Under the pieces are notes generated by a model. The model was not told where the DNA came from. It did not search any database and worked only from the letters and a program-made list of their open reading frames with translations. 64,000 nucleotides of DNA from Drosophila miranda (Eukaryota; Arthropoda; Insecta; Diptera; Drosophilidae), in NCBI RefSeq assembly GCF_003369915.1, contig NW_022881614.1:11305001-11369000 (forward strand), in the 5' to 3' direction. Positions 12,689 to 25,800 of the stretch are shown one piece after another. Position numbers and translations under genes: made by a program. Positions within the stretch are counted from its first letter, which is position 1; each line of letters opens with the position of its first letter.

Positions 12689-13226
12689 ATTTTATTAGAA
12701 ATCAGCTTTACTTAAACTATGATCTAATATTAGTGAGGATTACAGCTAATGCCTTTAGCTGTGCGGCTGTGCGAGCTGTCCGACTCCGCTTTGTACTCCG
12801 CTTGTGTGTATTAGTGAGTTCGCTGCACTGCCTACCGCACTGCACTGACCGAATTGTCGCGACAGAGAAATTAATAGCCAGCAATGCGTGTATGTAGGTG
12901 TATGTAAGTGTGTTTTAGCACCGAATTGTGCTTAACCGCCGAAAATTTGCTAGGGCTAACGAATGTCGATCGCGAATGATTATTAATTGACACTGCAACT
13001 CAGAGATCACGTCGGGGTCACCAAATTTTATGTGGAGATAATGTTTTTTATCCCCAATCGGCCGACTAATTATTTCGAATTAAATAAAACTCGGCGCAGA
13101 AATAAAATTACGATATGTTCTTTAATGCGTGACATCCAAATTGCAAGTGTGGCTTGCCTGCCCTTTACATTGCCGCTCCGATCGCTAAGCGCAGCTTCGC
13201 TCGGCCGACGTCGGTAGGCAGACGCA
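9889..13226 (-). mobile_element. BEL/Pao LTR retrotransposon, right copy (broken)
   Basis: This is the reverse-oriented partner of 2965-5970. Its 3' LTR is complete (9889-10260, 372 bp), and a partial 5' LTR lies at 13031-13226. Between them are the gag-like region with zinc knuckles, the protease-like part and a charged coiled-coil region. It lacks pol domains and is broken, with a few breaks. The five bases after its 3' LTR (GACAT in element orientation) equal those before the 5' LTR of the left copy, as expected for a BEL target duplication. A poly(A) retroinsertion sits inside it at 12646-12747. Its closeness to the left copy implies they derive from one insertion duplicated with the flanks. 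Confidence 0.85.
12646..12747 (-). repeat. Short poly(A)-tailed retroinsertion with 11-bp target duplication
   Basis: Relative to the left BEL copy, the right copy has about 80 extra bases (12657-12736) that begin, on the plus strand, with 25 T residues. The insertion is bounded by the 11-bp repeat GGATTACAGCT (12646-12656 and 12737-12747), present once in the left copy. Poly(A), no LTR and an 11-bp duplication indicate target-primed reverse transcription, that is a heavily 5'-truncated LINE tail or a short processed transcript. It happened after the two arms were duplicated. Confidence 0.85.
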
Positions 13227-15953
13227 ACGCAGTGACCATCGAGTGGGCAAGCGAACCGACACCAATTTTGAATTACGGCACTTTGGCGATTGCCACATCT
13301 TTGCCTCACGCCGCATGCCGCCCCGATACTCATATGAGCCATGAGCTTGCCTGCCAGTGCGCTCGGGCATGTCCAATGCACTGCAGCGGACATAAGAAAA
13401 CCTGCCCTGGGCACCATCGCCGTTGTGTGTCCTTCAAGTTGTTGACTTACATCCGATCGAAAGCCGTCCACTGACACAGTGACCCACAACACCATACGGC
13501 GATTGGAATAAACGGACTTGGACCCCGGACTATAGAGCGGACCCACCCAGTAATACTGTAACAATAATCTGCCGGCCAGCTATGGAAAGCAATGAGATAT
13601 GGGATGTGATACCTAATAATTCGAACCGCCTACCGCTCCAATTGCTGAAACTTGACACTGAAGCCAGGTCCTACTCGGACTTGGCCATAAAAACAAACGA
13701 CGAAGCTTGGGTAGAGTTTCAGATCTACTTTTTTATGGCCGCCTACTTTTGATGCAATTTTGTAAACGGCCTGAATGTCTTGGGCCTAAATAAAAGGCGT
13801 TAATGACTATAGCATTGGCAGATCAACAGCGACAGTGGCACAAGAATGGAAAAGCCCCGGGGCCAGGCCAAGATCAAAATAATTAAGCTGCAGACCATAC
13901 GTATAATTCCGTTTGATACCAAAGACTTGAGAAGCGAACGTGATTTTCGAAAGTGAAATTCCCTTGGGCAGAGGGCAGGCCAGGCCGACCGTTAGCCTGG
14001 TTAACCACTCAACGCGACTGCCAGACTGCCTGTTGACCCGCTTGTCTCGTGTTAGTCCATGTAGCAATTATTGTAGTTTCAGATCTACAATCTTGTTGCC
14101 ATCGGAACTTTCCTAAGGCAGAGTCCGTAAACGTTTCCATCTTTGCATCTCTGTCTGGTCTTTCTGCCAGTCATGACTCCGAGACTAAGGGGGATCAATG
14201 AGGATCTATCTACAATTCACAGCAGTGGTTATTGTTGATGCAGGCATTGCATGGACGGATCAACAGCTGCAACCGCTCGAGAAGAACTTAAGCAACATGA
14301 GGTGGCACTCGAATTGGCACTGGCACCGGGATTGCAGATTGGAGTGGAGGCAGGAGTTTGGGGCCAGGAGTCTGGAGTCTGGGTGGGGGGTTTACTCGTA
14401 GCAAAGACACAGTTTCGTAATAGCCGAAAAATGCTTTCTGCTCTGTGTGTTTCTTTTCTTTTGGCCACGGTTGGGCAACCAGTTTTGGCCTGAACAGAGA
14501 TGTCAAAGATGCGATTAATAATCAGGGAAACCAAGGAGTGGAAAACTCACGTTATTGGCTTGTTGAATATAGAGTTTACAGGCATTTGTTTTATATCATG
14601 AGACCAGAAAATAAGGACAAGGACATTCTTCTCAAATTGTATATCTTAGAATAAACTTTGCACTTCTACTCGCACGCCTTGAACTGGACTTAAATGCCGC
14701 TTAAATCTATTGTAAGTAGTCCCATTTCAAATGGAAATCACATTAATTATTTAATTTTCTCATTAATATGCCGATCAATCGATTGCTGTTTTATATGCTG
14801 AATTATCCAAGCAAGCAGTTGGCACCTTCAATTGACAATGGTGGAGAAAAACCCTTTGGCCGGACGAAAATACACACAGATACTCAGATATTTAGCTACT
14901 CAGTACTCAGTACACGGATGCCGATATTTCTTCCGGGTGTTGACCTGCACACACCAAATGCTAAACACAAACTGATCAGACCTGGCTGCGGCATCCACAG
15001 AAAGAGTCGTGCACTCGAAACCAACTTAATAGAAAATAAAACGAAAACAACTTTAGGCTAAACTATGTATCAAGCTAGTTAAAGCACACACAGATGCACA
15101 GACGTACAGACACACAGTCGGAGGGGCCACAGATCTACAGAGGCTAGCGGAACACACAGACACACCAAAACCCAGAGGAGAGCCAGAGAGAAGTGACATA
15201 CCATACGAACATATGCAAAGAGCGTGCAACGAGAAAGCGGGCTTCCCCCAGTCCCGCTCCACCATTCAGCAGCGCCAGCAGCAGCAGTCAACGGTCAGAG
15301 GTTTCTACTACTGTGCGGCGCTTTCTCACCTGGCTCTGGGTTCTACTCTGAGACGGTCGACGTTTACCTGCTCAGCGGCTACATTTGCTTTGGATACTCA
15401 CATCCGCCATGCACTCAGAACATGATGAAACTGTGCATCTGGTGGTGGTGCTGTTGCTGCTGGTCAAGCCATCAATTTGTGGGCCAAGCGATGATGGCCA
15501 GACGTTGCGCATACGCAGTGTGTGTCCTCCCCGAATAGGGAAAACTACTGCGGCCGCTTTAGCTACTGAATCCGAACCAATCTGGCACGGCCCGGCCCCG
15601 GCCCGCCTTTATGGCCTGCATAAATCTCCATTGCGCTGGTCATTAATTAGACAGAGTTTGTTAGTTACAGTTGTGAGGCAAATGCGCGCGGATTCGGCAC
15701 ACAATCATAAATTTCGTTGGACTGCAGCTCGGCGATGGAGACGGCCATTGGAAGCGTGACAGATAGAAGAGCAGACAAAAATTTGACAATGGCATTGACA
15801 TCGAAATATCGTCGTGGTGTGGTTTTGGCTCTATTTTTAGCCAGGGCTATGGCTAATCAAATAGTAACTAAAGGCTCTCCGAAGCATTAGATACCGTTAA
15901 AGATCGACTATTACAATGGCAGCATAAAGATAAACTTTTAGTGGTACTACAGC
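13227..15953 (-). repeat. Inverted-repeat arm A', reverse copy of arm A
   Basis: This is the reverse complement of 1 to about 2710. The bases of arm A between about 2711 and 2964 are not found here: arm A' passes straight into the partial LTR with a short unmatched stretch at about 13227-13250. Non-coding, as in arm A. In the inverted segment it is upstream DNA of FAR. Homology stops at 15953 only because the window begins at the matching base, so the true repeat may be longer. Confidence 0.85.
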
Positions 15954-17631
15954 GAGCAGTTTATGTGTTAGCTGCATTACAAAGCAGTTAGTCACGCTAG
16001 TCATAGCCAGATTGTTGAAATGGCTATTGATAGTTGAAAAAGCTATTACCCTCTGTACGAATGTTAAAAAAGCTAAACGGAGAGAGTGTCTCCAAAGAAG
16101 CATTGCAATCCTTAACTGTTGCTATGCTTACGATTGCAAAGAAACCCATCGAATCATCATTTTGGCCAGTAACTGGGGGACTGGCACACGTCGAAGATCG
16201 TGGCTTGGTCAACAAACCGCTTTGAACTTGAGTTGGTCATTTCGATTGTCATTTCTGTTTCTTTTCCCAGTGACTTTGGTTTCGTTTTCCGCAGCGATTT
16301 ATGCAAATGAAGCCATCAGCATGTTTAAGTATCCAAACTGGTTTCTATTGATTTTGACCGATAGTAAAGTGAGCATCCAACACATTAAGCCAGACGACAA
16401 GCAGATACATGACAATGGACGTGACACATTTCTGCCTCATCATGCCCAGTGGACAAAGTCATTGATAAAACGGCCATAGTACGTACGTACAAGAAACAAC
16501 ACGCACAGATACAGAGACAGAATTGGGCTAACTGGCAGAAGGCGGAAGCCTTTGAACAGTTTCGCAGCCCCACCCAAGAGGAGGGGCCTGAGACAAGACA
16601 GGGGCAGGGACAGAGGGACAGAGACGGGGCTGAAAAACGCTTGCCACAGGCGCCACAACGTATCCCGTTACATGGCCATAAAGCTCTATAAACGATGCGA
16701 CCGAGGGCAAATTATAGAGCATACGAACACGTAGACGATCCACTCGCCGATGGCTAATTGGACGTGCCAGGCAAGGCTACTCCTTCCCCTGCTGATGCCA
16801 CTGCTTCTGCCCCGGCGTCTGCCCCGGCTTCTGCTGTTCCTTCTGGAACTTAAAAGTGGGCGTAACATAACAATTGTGGGCGATTTGCATACAATTTGGA
16901 GCTCCAGTAACCAGCAAACTGGCGTCATAATGTTGCTACGTCATTGCTGGTACTGTTTTTGTTGGTTGAATGTTGATGTTGAATTAAGTGCACACAATGA
17001 ATCTGGCCTGGCCTTTGTCTGGCTGACAGCACTCCGGGTACGAGAATGCATGACAGTCATGACAAACATATCTGGGCGAGGGCAGACCGCAGTCCATGGA
17101 CCAGAGACGGACATTGTCAAGGTCTCCTTCTGGGCTGTTGTTGCAGGTAATCTGCATTTAGCCATTCAAAAAACTGTATTTTGTGCCCACACGCACCTCC
17201 TGACGAAGGCAGCAGCAGCAGCAGCAGCAAGAGAAGTTTCGCACCACTCGCCCACGGTCCCTCGCAAAGGACCCCATATAAAGCAGGATGTTTCGCCAAA
17301 CATTTGCACAGAACAGTTTTACATTCGCCCGGACAACAAGTGTGTGTGTGTGTGTATGTGTGGCATCCAGAAATACGCACGAGCGGCATAATCTAGTCCT
17401 CCAGAGCCAGCCTTTTGTGTCCCCAGAAGACAGGCGGGTTGCCTAATTACTGTGAAATTTGGCATTAAGAGCAACTAACAAAAGCATTTCGGCAGCTGCA
17501 TCCCCTGACTGGTATAATTGGTTAATTGCACAAAATCTATTGAAATTGAGCCTTGCACCAGAGTCAAGAATCATATCAGTGCGTCATTAATTAGTCCATT
17601 AACCGACGTCATTTCGGAAGAACACCGGGCG
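15954..17631. other. Single-copy stretch, no gene recognised
   Basis: About 1.7 kb with no counterpart elsewhere in the window and no credible coding frame. It contains a CAG run near 17210 and a TATA-like CCATATAAAG at about 17274 followed by an ACAGTT initiator-like site, so a promoter is possible but unsupported by a gene. It is probably the continuation of arm A upstream DNA, whose forward partner would lie left of the window. It ends at the junction with the FAR 3' fragment at 17631/17632. Confidence 0.5.
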
Positions 17632-18150
17632 GTACCCGGGCGGATCCATGAAATCCAACTACTGGGTGCACTGCATCTGCATGAACCTCTTCCAATGGAT
17701 GCCGGCCCTGTTCGTGGATGCCCTGCTTTGGCTGCTTCGCTACCCTCCCGTCCTTTGCCGCGTACAGAACCGAATCTTCAAGGGCTTCGAGGTATTCGAG
17801 TATTATGCAAACAACGTCTGGAACTTTGACAATTCGGAGGCTGTGAAGCTATGGAAGCTAATGAACAACAAAGAGCGGAAAACATATGTGATAGAAAAGA
17901 TCGAGCTCGATCTAATCGATAACTTCACCAACTGTGTGCTCTGCGCCCGTCGTCTGATCCTTAAGGAGTCGGACGAATCCATTCCAGCGGCCCGGAGACA
18001 CATGAAAGTGTAAGTATTTTGGAATTCTGACAAGAAAAATGCACTGATCTCAATCTGTCTTTCAGTATGTGGGTGGTGGACAAGGTCTACAAGGGTATCT
18101 GGCTCTTTGGCATCCTATACATGCTCTACAGGTGTTTCTTCGCCAGTTAA
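17632..18150 (+). pseudogene. FAR 3' fragment (FAR_C domain only)
   Basis: This fragment encodes the last ~155 residues of the fatty acyl-CoA reductase in two exons (17632-18009 and 18066-18150), starting inside the motif WYPGGSMKSNYWVH. It is free of internal stops and ends at TAA. It has no promoter, start codon or NADPH-binding half, so it is a truncated duplicate left at the original site. It differs from the full copy at several residues, for example CMNLFQ against CMILFQ and KLWKL against KLRKL. It lies ~1.7 kb upstream of the ORP start codon in the same orientation. Confidence 0.9.
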
Positions 18151-19598
18151 GCGACAGCTCCACCCGGATAGGATTTGTTTTTAGCTTAGTTAAGTGCTTG
18201 AGACCAAAATTCGTGCCCTGCCAACCAAGCCGTAGTTAATATGCTTTCTTCTTAGGTCCTAAGTGTTTTAGTTGGTGCTGTTGAGCGGAAATGTAATTGA
18301 CTTAAAATTCAGCAAATAAAACGTTGGTTTTTGTACTTTTGAAAAAAGTTATGAAAAAAAGTCTTGTCTTTACAAGTGAGTAATGAGACATTACTTTCAT
18401 TTGGACGCTGTTAGAAGAGCATACAATTTCTCCTTTAAATTTCGCGCCTTTAACAACTCAAAATATTACTAGTATTTTTTGTACCCGAAAGTCGATAGAT
18501 AAATACCAAAATACTTATTGTCTTGTCAGGGCGTTGAAAATGAGACGATATATATATCGGTATAAAAACACGGACACGCTGGCAGCTTACACCATGACTA
18601 GCTTACACACCTTGCAAATGTTTATACATTTTTTTAGTATTTTTCTTAGACGCTTTATGGAGTCACCCTCTTGTCAAATGCACCAATGTATGAATCGAAT
18701 TCCTGATCGTTTGCCACAATATTTTTTTTCAAAAATATGGGAAAAAGTCGTGTCAAAAACTGGACGTTCTGGCGCTTCCATGAAATTTACATAAAAATAT
18801 GGTGAGTATGTAGTCGATGTGTAGTTAGTGTGTAGTTACCATCTACAAAAATTCGTTTAGTCGAAATTGTAGTTGACGTTATTTATTTAATCCAATCCAA
18901 TGAAAATGATAGCTTAAAAATAGCCAGTGTTGTAGGAAATTGATTCATCAACCGGATAAAATCATGTGCTCAGAGTTGAAGATTCTATCTTGCTAGTAAT
19001 ATTACGGAATATCAAAAACCAGGAATTAGTCGTCATAACCGGTTGACAACAATGAGTCCCATTCCATGCACACATACCCTGGGGGAAATGGATGTTATAG
19101 AATTGTGAATATGTTTGTCATCCCAGGCTCCAAAGAAGGTAAAAACAATTTAGTCTCTGTTTTAAACATATTTCAACGATATTTGAAGCTTATTTTTTTC
19201 TTGCAGGGACCAAGAATAGGTATCAGGATCGGTATATGCAATATACCAATAATAAACATGAATATGTCTAAAAAATTTTGAGAAGAGGTCTTTATTAGTT
19301 ACGTTTTATCTTCATATCAATATTTACACTTTCATATAAAAATAACAAAATAGGGTATACAAAAGCTATACTAGGGCTTACACGCAACATAGCGACTGTT
19401 TTTCTTGTTGAACTATTTTGTTTAAGCCTTATTTTAGTCAAAATACAATAAAAGCAAGGACTAAAAACTAACCAATTGTGTAGAAAATTGATTCATCAAT
19501 GGGCTAAAATTATGTGGGCATGGCTAAATGTTCTCTGTAGCTGGAAATATTCGACGGAAGATCAAAAACGAGGAATATGTAAAAAAGAACTTGGAGCC

Positions 19599-19694
19599 GT
19601 CAGTATATTTACGGTATATTTTTTAACTGAGACGGTATGTTTCGGTATATTTCTGAGGGTCGGACCGTATATCGGAGTACCCGCGGTCACTCTG
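19599..19694 (+). promoter_or_regulatory. TATA-less housekeeping promoter of the ORP gene
   Basis: Two perfect matches to the Drosophila core-promoter motif 6 (KTYRGTATWTTT) lie at 19599-19610 and 19641-19652. A one-mismatch motif 1 (YGGTCACACTR; here CGGTCACTCTG) lies at 19684-19694. Motif 1/6 combinations mark constitutive fly promoters. The ATG is ~200 bp downstream. The same array is duplicated in reverse near 6430-6540. Confidence 0.75.
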
Positions 19695-19889
19695 TACCTT
19701 TGTTTTGCAAAAGAACGGACTCGAGTCTGGGAAGCCGTGAGCGAGATTTTTTGACCGAGAAGAGCAAGGAGGAATTGGTTGGCGCGAGCGCCAGCGGCAC
19801 GGAAAGATCCATGCAAGGCAGTCGTGGAGGAGGGGCGAGCTCAGGCTCAGGCTCAGGCTGCAGATACTGATACTGCAGCCGCTGGAAAA

Positions 19890-22800
19890 ATGCCCAGTAC
19901 TCCTTCAAGTGCGCCCAGTTCTGGTGCTGGATTTGAAGCTGGAGCTGGGGCTGGTGCCGGCGCCAGCACACTGGAAGGAACCCTGAGCAAATGGACGAAC
20001 GTGATGAAGGGCTGGCAGTACCGCTTCTTCGTGCTGGACGAGAATGCGGGCCTGCTCTCCTACTACACGGTGAGTGTGTGTGCGACAGATAGTGATCGCT
20101 GTATGTCAGCTGGAATATGAATAATAGCATGTCAAAAACATTTCTCCACGTATCACGCCGAGACTCCGACACCGACGCCTCCAACAAGAATCACAGCAAT
20201 TGCCCAGAACTATTATCTTATCTGCATTGTGCATTTGGATAAATTGTATAGAGATAAAGGCACATTTGTTGGTCCGGACGCATGTATTGTTCTTATTCAC
20301 ATATTTACTCCACAGAAGATTCGCTCTTGCCAGGCTTTGGGCTACTGTAGGCTCTCGTAAAAAAGTCATAAAAGCCATACAACATGACCGTTATAACAAA
20401 CGTGAAGTAGCCAAAAACTACTTTCGGAATGCCGCAAAATGCAGTCTGGAACGCCACCTGGGTCAATATGAGGCAAAACTGCACCATTTGAATCACTGTA
20501 ATGAACTTCTTGACGGGCGTCAGAGCGCGGATAGTGCTCTTATCGGCCACCGCTGCCACTAAGTAATACGAGTACATGAAGATGTGCACAACGGAGTTGA
20601 GGAAGACGACGTAGTAAGCAGAAAGACCTGTTGACGAAGAGAAGGGGAATGGATACCATTACACTTTGAATCATTGGATGGCAGATCAAAGAACATTACC
20701 ATTCTGGTTGAAGTGTATGAGAATGTATACTAGCGTCAGGGTGGACAAGTGATGGAAGAGGTGCAGATTTGACACTTGATTCTGCTTCTTGCGCAGCACA
20801 AAGATCACCGTCTCCAAAAGCTCCGACGTTTTCAGAAAAAAGAGGAAGTATGCCAGCTCATAGTAGCGCCTCACCATCTCGGGACTGCTGCCAAGGTCTC
20901 GGCATTTCCAGAAAATATATATGGAATTGTCCGACAAATAGAAAATCTGTGAAGGATTCAAACAAACATCCGAGATCACAGACCTTGCATCGCTCCCGCT
21001 CATACTCACTCACCTCTCTAATGATGTATATGCAGGAGACGACCTGGATCACGTTGTGGGCTATAATCAGCTTTTTGAGCTCGTAGGGCTTGCGGAACTG
21101 CATAAATCTGAAAGTGGACAACGGATTGAAAGCTCGTTTCCGACTAGTTCTTGCATAGTTGTGTCGAAGGCCCTGAATTGCTTAAAATATTTTCTGTACA
21201 AAGGTTCAACTTGGTTCAGTGGCATGAAATGCAAACGAGCTTCATTATCATAGCAGACTTACAGTGGACCCACCGACGTCACGAAGTACAGATATATGCC
21301 TAGCGTGGCAGCCATGAACCACGGATCCGCCATCATCCAAGGATGTTTCAAATCCACCATCACTTTGGCACTCGCACCTAAAATTCGACAGATTAGATGG
21401 GAGCTGGAGTGTAGATGGGATAATATCCATAGTCCTTGGTGCTCACTGGTTGCCGCTTCCATGGTTGACCGTTTATAGGAGTATCCTTCACAGCTACTCC
21501 TTGAGATATGCGCTTCTTGAGATAGAGAGATAGCACCGATTGCACGTTCTATTGCCTCCGACTGCTGGCGTACATCTAAGCGGCTGCATTCCGCAGCACA
21601 TTATTTTTAATTCCACAGTAGCATTGATTTGAATTCATTGATTTCGGAACCACCGCAATCACCTTTGACGCATTCCCGTCCAAAGTACTGGACGGGGGAA
21701 CTCTGTTTAATGAGCTTACCCAAATTTCAACGCATTTCTCTGCTTCCAGTCCAAGGAGAAGATGATGAAGGGCGTGCGACGCGGCTGTGTGCGACTCAAG
21801 GACGCCCTGATCGGCATTGATGATCAAGAGGATAACACCTTCACAATAACCGTCGATCACAAGACATTTCACTTTCAGGCAAGTGCCCGGCACGTGTGTG
21901 CATCAATTGAATAAAACTACTCGATGATTAAAAATACCTGCGACGTATGTGTTGACGTACAAGCAGCCACCTTTCCCTCTTTGACCCTTAACCCTTCCCC
22001 AGTCAGAATAACACTTTGTGTTCAACTTATTACAATCATGAAAGAACCTTCCGTTCTTCCTTTTGGTGGTTGGCGCTTTGTAACGATAAAACTTTTTTGT
22101 CTCTCACTGGTGTCTGTGCATGCAGGCGCGACACAGCGAGGAGCGGGAGCAGTGGGTGAGACGTTTGGAGGACACAATACGACGCCACGCGAACCGCTCG
22201 CGTCTGTGGGACAGTCAGAGCGCCTTCTACATCGCTGGCGGGTATACCAAGGAGTCCAGCTATGGCGGCAAACGGCACAATCACCTGGAGCTGCTAGCAC
22301 GCCGCGTTTCCGAAGCGGATGCCTACCTCCAGCTGATGATAGAGCAGACAAACGTGAGTTGTTCTCTCAACCTTGTGTCCTTCCCACGGAATGCAAACGA
22401 ATTATGTAATTTAACGTATTTTTTTCTTCCACTCAAAACAGTTGCTGGAAAAGCGCATCGCGGAGCTGAGCTACCCCGACGAGCAGGCCAAATGTAAAGC
22501 GCTACAGGAGAACGCCAGTGTAAGTACGCGAAGGGTCGAACGGAGGGGCGGGCAGTCGGTGAATGTCAATTTAACTGAAGTTACATGAGCGGTACCTCTG
22601 TGAGGCCGATTTCCAGGTGTAGCTCGTCGCGGAAGCCGTTTGAGAGCTTCTGCATCTCGTCATAAGTCAGTCGCCAGTAGTTGGAATCCACGGGCATGAA
22701 GCGGTGCGTTTCCTGGCTCCGGTTGACTCCACGCACACGCACCACACTACTTCCCATGACAGCGGCATCGCGTCCGCACAAATAAAGTGTGGCATTCAGT

Positions 22801-25800
22801 TTACGCCTGATGTTGGGCGTGACCAGCCAGATCACGAAAATGTGATCCGTGTGTTTGTCCAGCAGGTGGCTTTGGCGCGCCTGCAACTTTTCCGAGAGCA
22901 TTGCACTGGGCTTCGTCCTGCAAATTAACCACAACAACGGGTATGTCGCTCTCCAGGTGCACGTGCTGCTGCGGCAGGAAGCTGTTGTAGACCTTCCGGC
23001 GCATTGGGCTCTTCTGTTGAACAAACTGCTGTTCCACCGTGCCGCAGTAGGCAAGCAGCCCCAGCACCTGGTTCACCCCAACGGGATAGTTCATGGCCTG
23101 AAAGGACAACACCGTGCGTTGGCCCTCGATCAGCCGGTGGTACTGCTGGACGCCAGAATTCTCCTGCTCGTGGTCGAAGAGATAGTGCAGAAGAAGCAAC
23201 TGGCTGTCCACTTGGCGCCGACAGTTCTGATATGGGCACTTACTTGGGCCGAATCGAATGAAAACAATTTCGTCTTTGCCTTCCGTCGCTTGGCAGTGAT
23301 TTATCTCCACCTTCGGAGAGCCATTCTCTGCAGTAGACTCTTCAATGGTATCGGGCTCCAGGCGCGCCATGAGCTCCCGTTGCAGCTGCTGGTGCTGCTC
23401 CCTCTGTAGCTCCAACTTTTCTATATCCTGTCGAATACCAATCATGTCGAAGCTCAGCGCGCAGAAACTCGACTGCAGACTGAGGCTTGCCATCTTGAGT
23501 CGCACATCATTCTCCTCCAGGCGTCTCTTGTAGGCATCGACCCGGGAGCTGACCTCAGCCATGCTGTGCTTGAACGGATCAAGCAGCTCGGTGTCCGAAT
23601 CACCCTCCATTTTATTCTCCATTTCGCTGAACTCTCGGACACAAAATCTAACAAAATATATATATATATATAGTATGTATTACTGGAATTACGAATTTAC
23701 GATATACTCGTAATCTAGTCTATCTAAAGTAACTTTAACGACACACGTTTCCCAAGGCACACTATTTAGGCCTCTCCTCCCCCCCATCCCCATCGATTTA
23801 AAATGCAAGTTCAGGGTTAGCCCTATGGCCAGATGCACGAGCTTGGGAGAATGACACCCGCCCAGCAGCTGGCAGAGGGGTCTGCTGGCCAACAGTCGCT
23901 CTTCATTTCCTTGCCAAACTTTGGCGAAGGCGAATCGATTGGCCTTGCCTGTCCATTAAAAACGAGGGGGAACGTTGTGAGTTGCTGCGGACACCGCAAC
24001 TCTACAGTTATACCCGATACTAAGTCATTATGGCCAAAGACTATACAATACCAAGATGTCGCATGAGGAACAAATGCTTTTTCAATTTTCGTTTGACGCT
24101 TCATGGTACGGGCGCGCGGGGCTAGTACTTCTAGTTTTACGCTACCTTCGCCTCCGAAGTGCTACTCGGCTTCGTCAATGCCTCGGTCAGCGTCGAGTCG
24201 GTGCGTCTCGAGAGAAAGAATACAAAAACAAAATATGAATCGTTGACGAAGGGAAGCCATCTGGAATGACTCAGCACATTGATGCTCGTCTTGAATTTGG
24301 ATGGTCAGATTTTTATACCCGATACTCAAAATGAGTATTGGGGTATATTAGATTTGTGGTAAAAGTGGATGTGTGTAACGTCCAGATGGAATCGTTTCCG
24401 ACCCCATAAAGTATATATATTCTTCATCAGCATCAATAGCCGAGTCGATTGAGCCCTGTCTGTCTGTCCGTCTGTCCGTCTGTCCGTCCGTCCGTCCGTC
24501 CGTCCGTCCGTCCGTCTGTCCGTCCCCTTCAGCGCCTAGTGCTCAAAGACTATAAAAGCTAGAGCAACGATGTTTTGGATCCAGACTTCTGTGATATGTC
24601 ACTGCTACAAAAATATTTCAAAACTTCGCCCCGCCCACTTCCGCCCCCACAAAGGACGAAAATCTGTGGCATTCACAATTTTAAAGATATGAGAAAACCA
24701 AAAACGTAGAATTGTAGAGAATGACCATATCTTTAAGACTGCGGAGTCTGAATTGGATCGTGTTATTATTATAGCCAGCATCAAGAAAACAATTTCATTT
24801 TTTCTCGCCCTGTCTCTCTCTAACACACACGTAGCATAGGCGGCTTTGCATAGAGTAAAACATTAGCGCCTAGATCTCAGAGACTATAAAAGCTAGAGCA
24901 ACCAAATTTGGTATCCACACTCCTAATATATCGGACCGAGACGAGTTTGTTTCAAAATTTCGCCACACCCCCTTCCGCCCCCGCAAAGGACGAAAATCTG
25001 GGGATATTCAAAAATCTCAGAGACTATTAAGGCTAGAGTAACCAAATTTGGTATCCGCACTTCTGTTAGATCTTACTATAAGACGTGTATCTCAAAATTT
25101 TTCCCCACCCCCTTCCGCCCACACAAAGGACGAAAATCTGTTGCATCCACAATATTGCACATTCGAGAAAACTAAAAACGCAGAATCATAGATAATGACC
25201 ATATCTATCAGATTGCTGAATCTGGATCAGATCAGATCATTTTTATAGCCAATAGGAACAAATCAATTTGCAGTGGCTACGCAGCGCCCGACGTCACGCT
25301 CAGACTGATTTTCTGTCTCTCTCGCACGCACTCTTTGTCGTGTCGTTTAATATTAGGGGCGTCTGCCGGAGGAGAGCCATACTGACTTAGTATCGGGTAT
25401 AACCGTAGAGTTGCGGTGTCCGCAGCAACTCACAACGTTCCCCCTCGTTTGGTTTATCTTGGTGTTCTGTTTTGGTTTTTTGGTTCAAAAAGCTGTTGGT
25501 TGTATTATTTATTGAGCCATAATTTTTAGCTTTTTTGACGCATTTTTTTTTCCTCCTCGTATAGCCCACAAAGAATGTTTCCTAAGAAGAACTAATATTA
25601 AAAAATCTAATAGAGCCAATTTATGCTCACGACATTCGCCTGTAAACCAAAGAGGAGTCTCATCTTGACATGCTTTTAAAATTAGGTTTTTAATGCCAAC
25701 TTTTTGAGGACCATTTCAAAAAACTTACAAAAAATTAAAATGTGCTTCTTGCTTACTTCCATGAGGCAATCGGAAGGAGCAATAAGGCTACCAAAATCTG

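Larger units (their letters stand above)
17632..20160 (+). repeat. Inverted-repeat arm B, forward copy
   Basis: This is the forward partner of 5971-8503. It spans the FAR 3' fragment, a 1.4-1.7 kb spacer (18151-19598, no gene seen; a FAR polyadenylation signal AATAAA lies at about 18316), the ORP promoter, ORP exon 1 and ~90 bp of intron 1. The end at 20160 matches the junction with BEL at 5970/5971. The arm edge lies within an intron, so the ORP gene downstream is not disrupted. Confidence 0.9.

Noticed and set aside
1-20160. The inverted repeat as a pure assembly fold-back artefact
   Set aside because: The arms differ by scattered substitutions, indels and a one-sided retroinsertion, and the two junctions are at different places. 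A joining of two haplotypes still cannot be excluded.
24034-24313. THAP-domain start of the P-like element (MKRQTKIEK...WYCIVFG on the minus strand)
   Set aside because: Only one of the needed cysteines is in place and no continuation was found; left unassigned.
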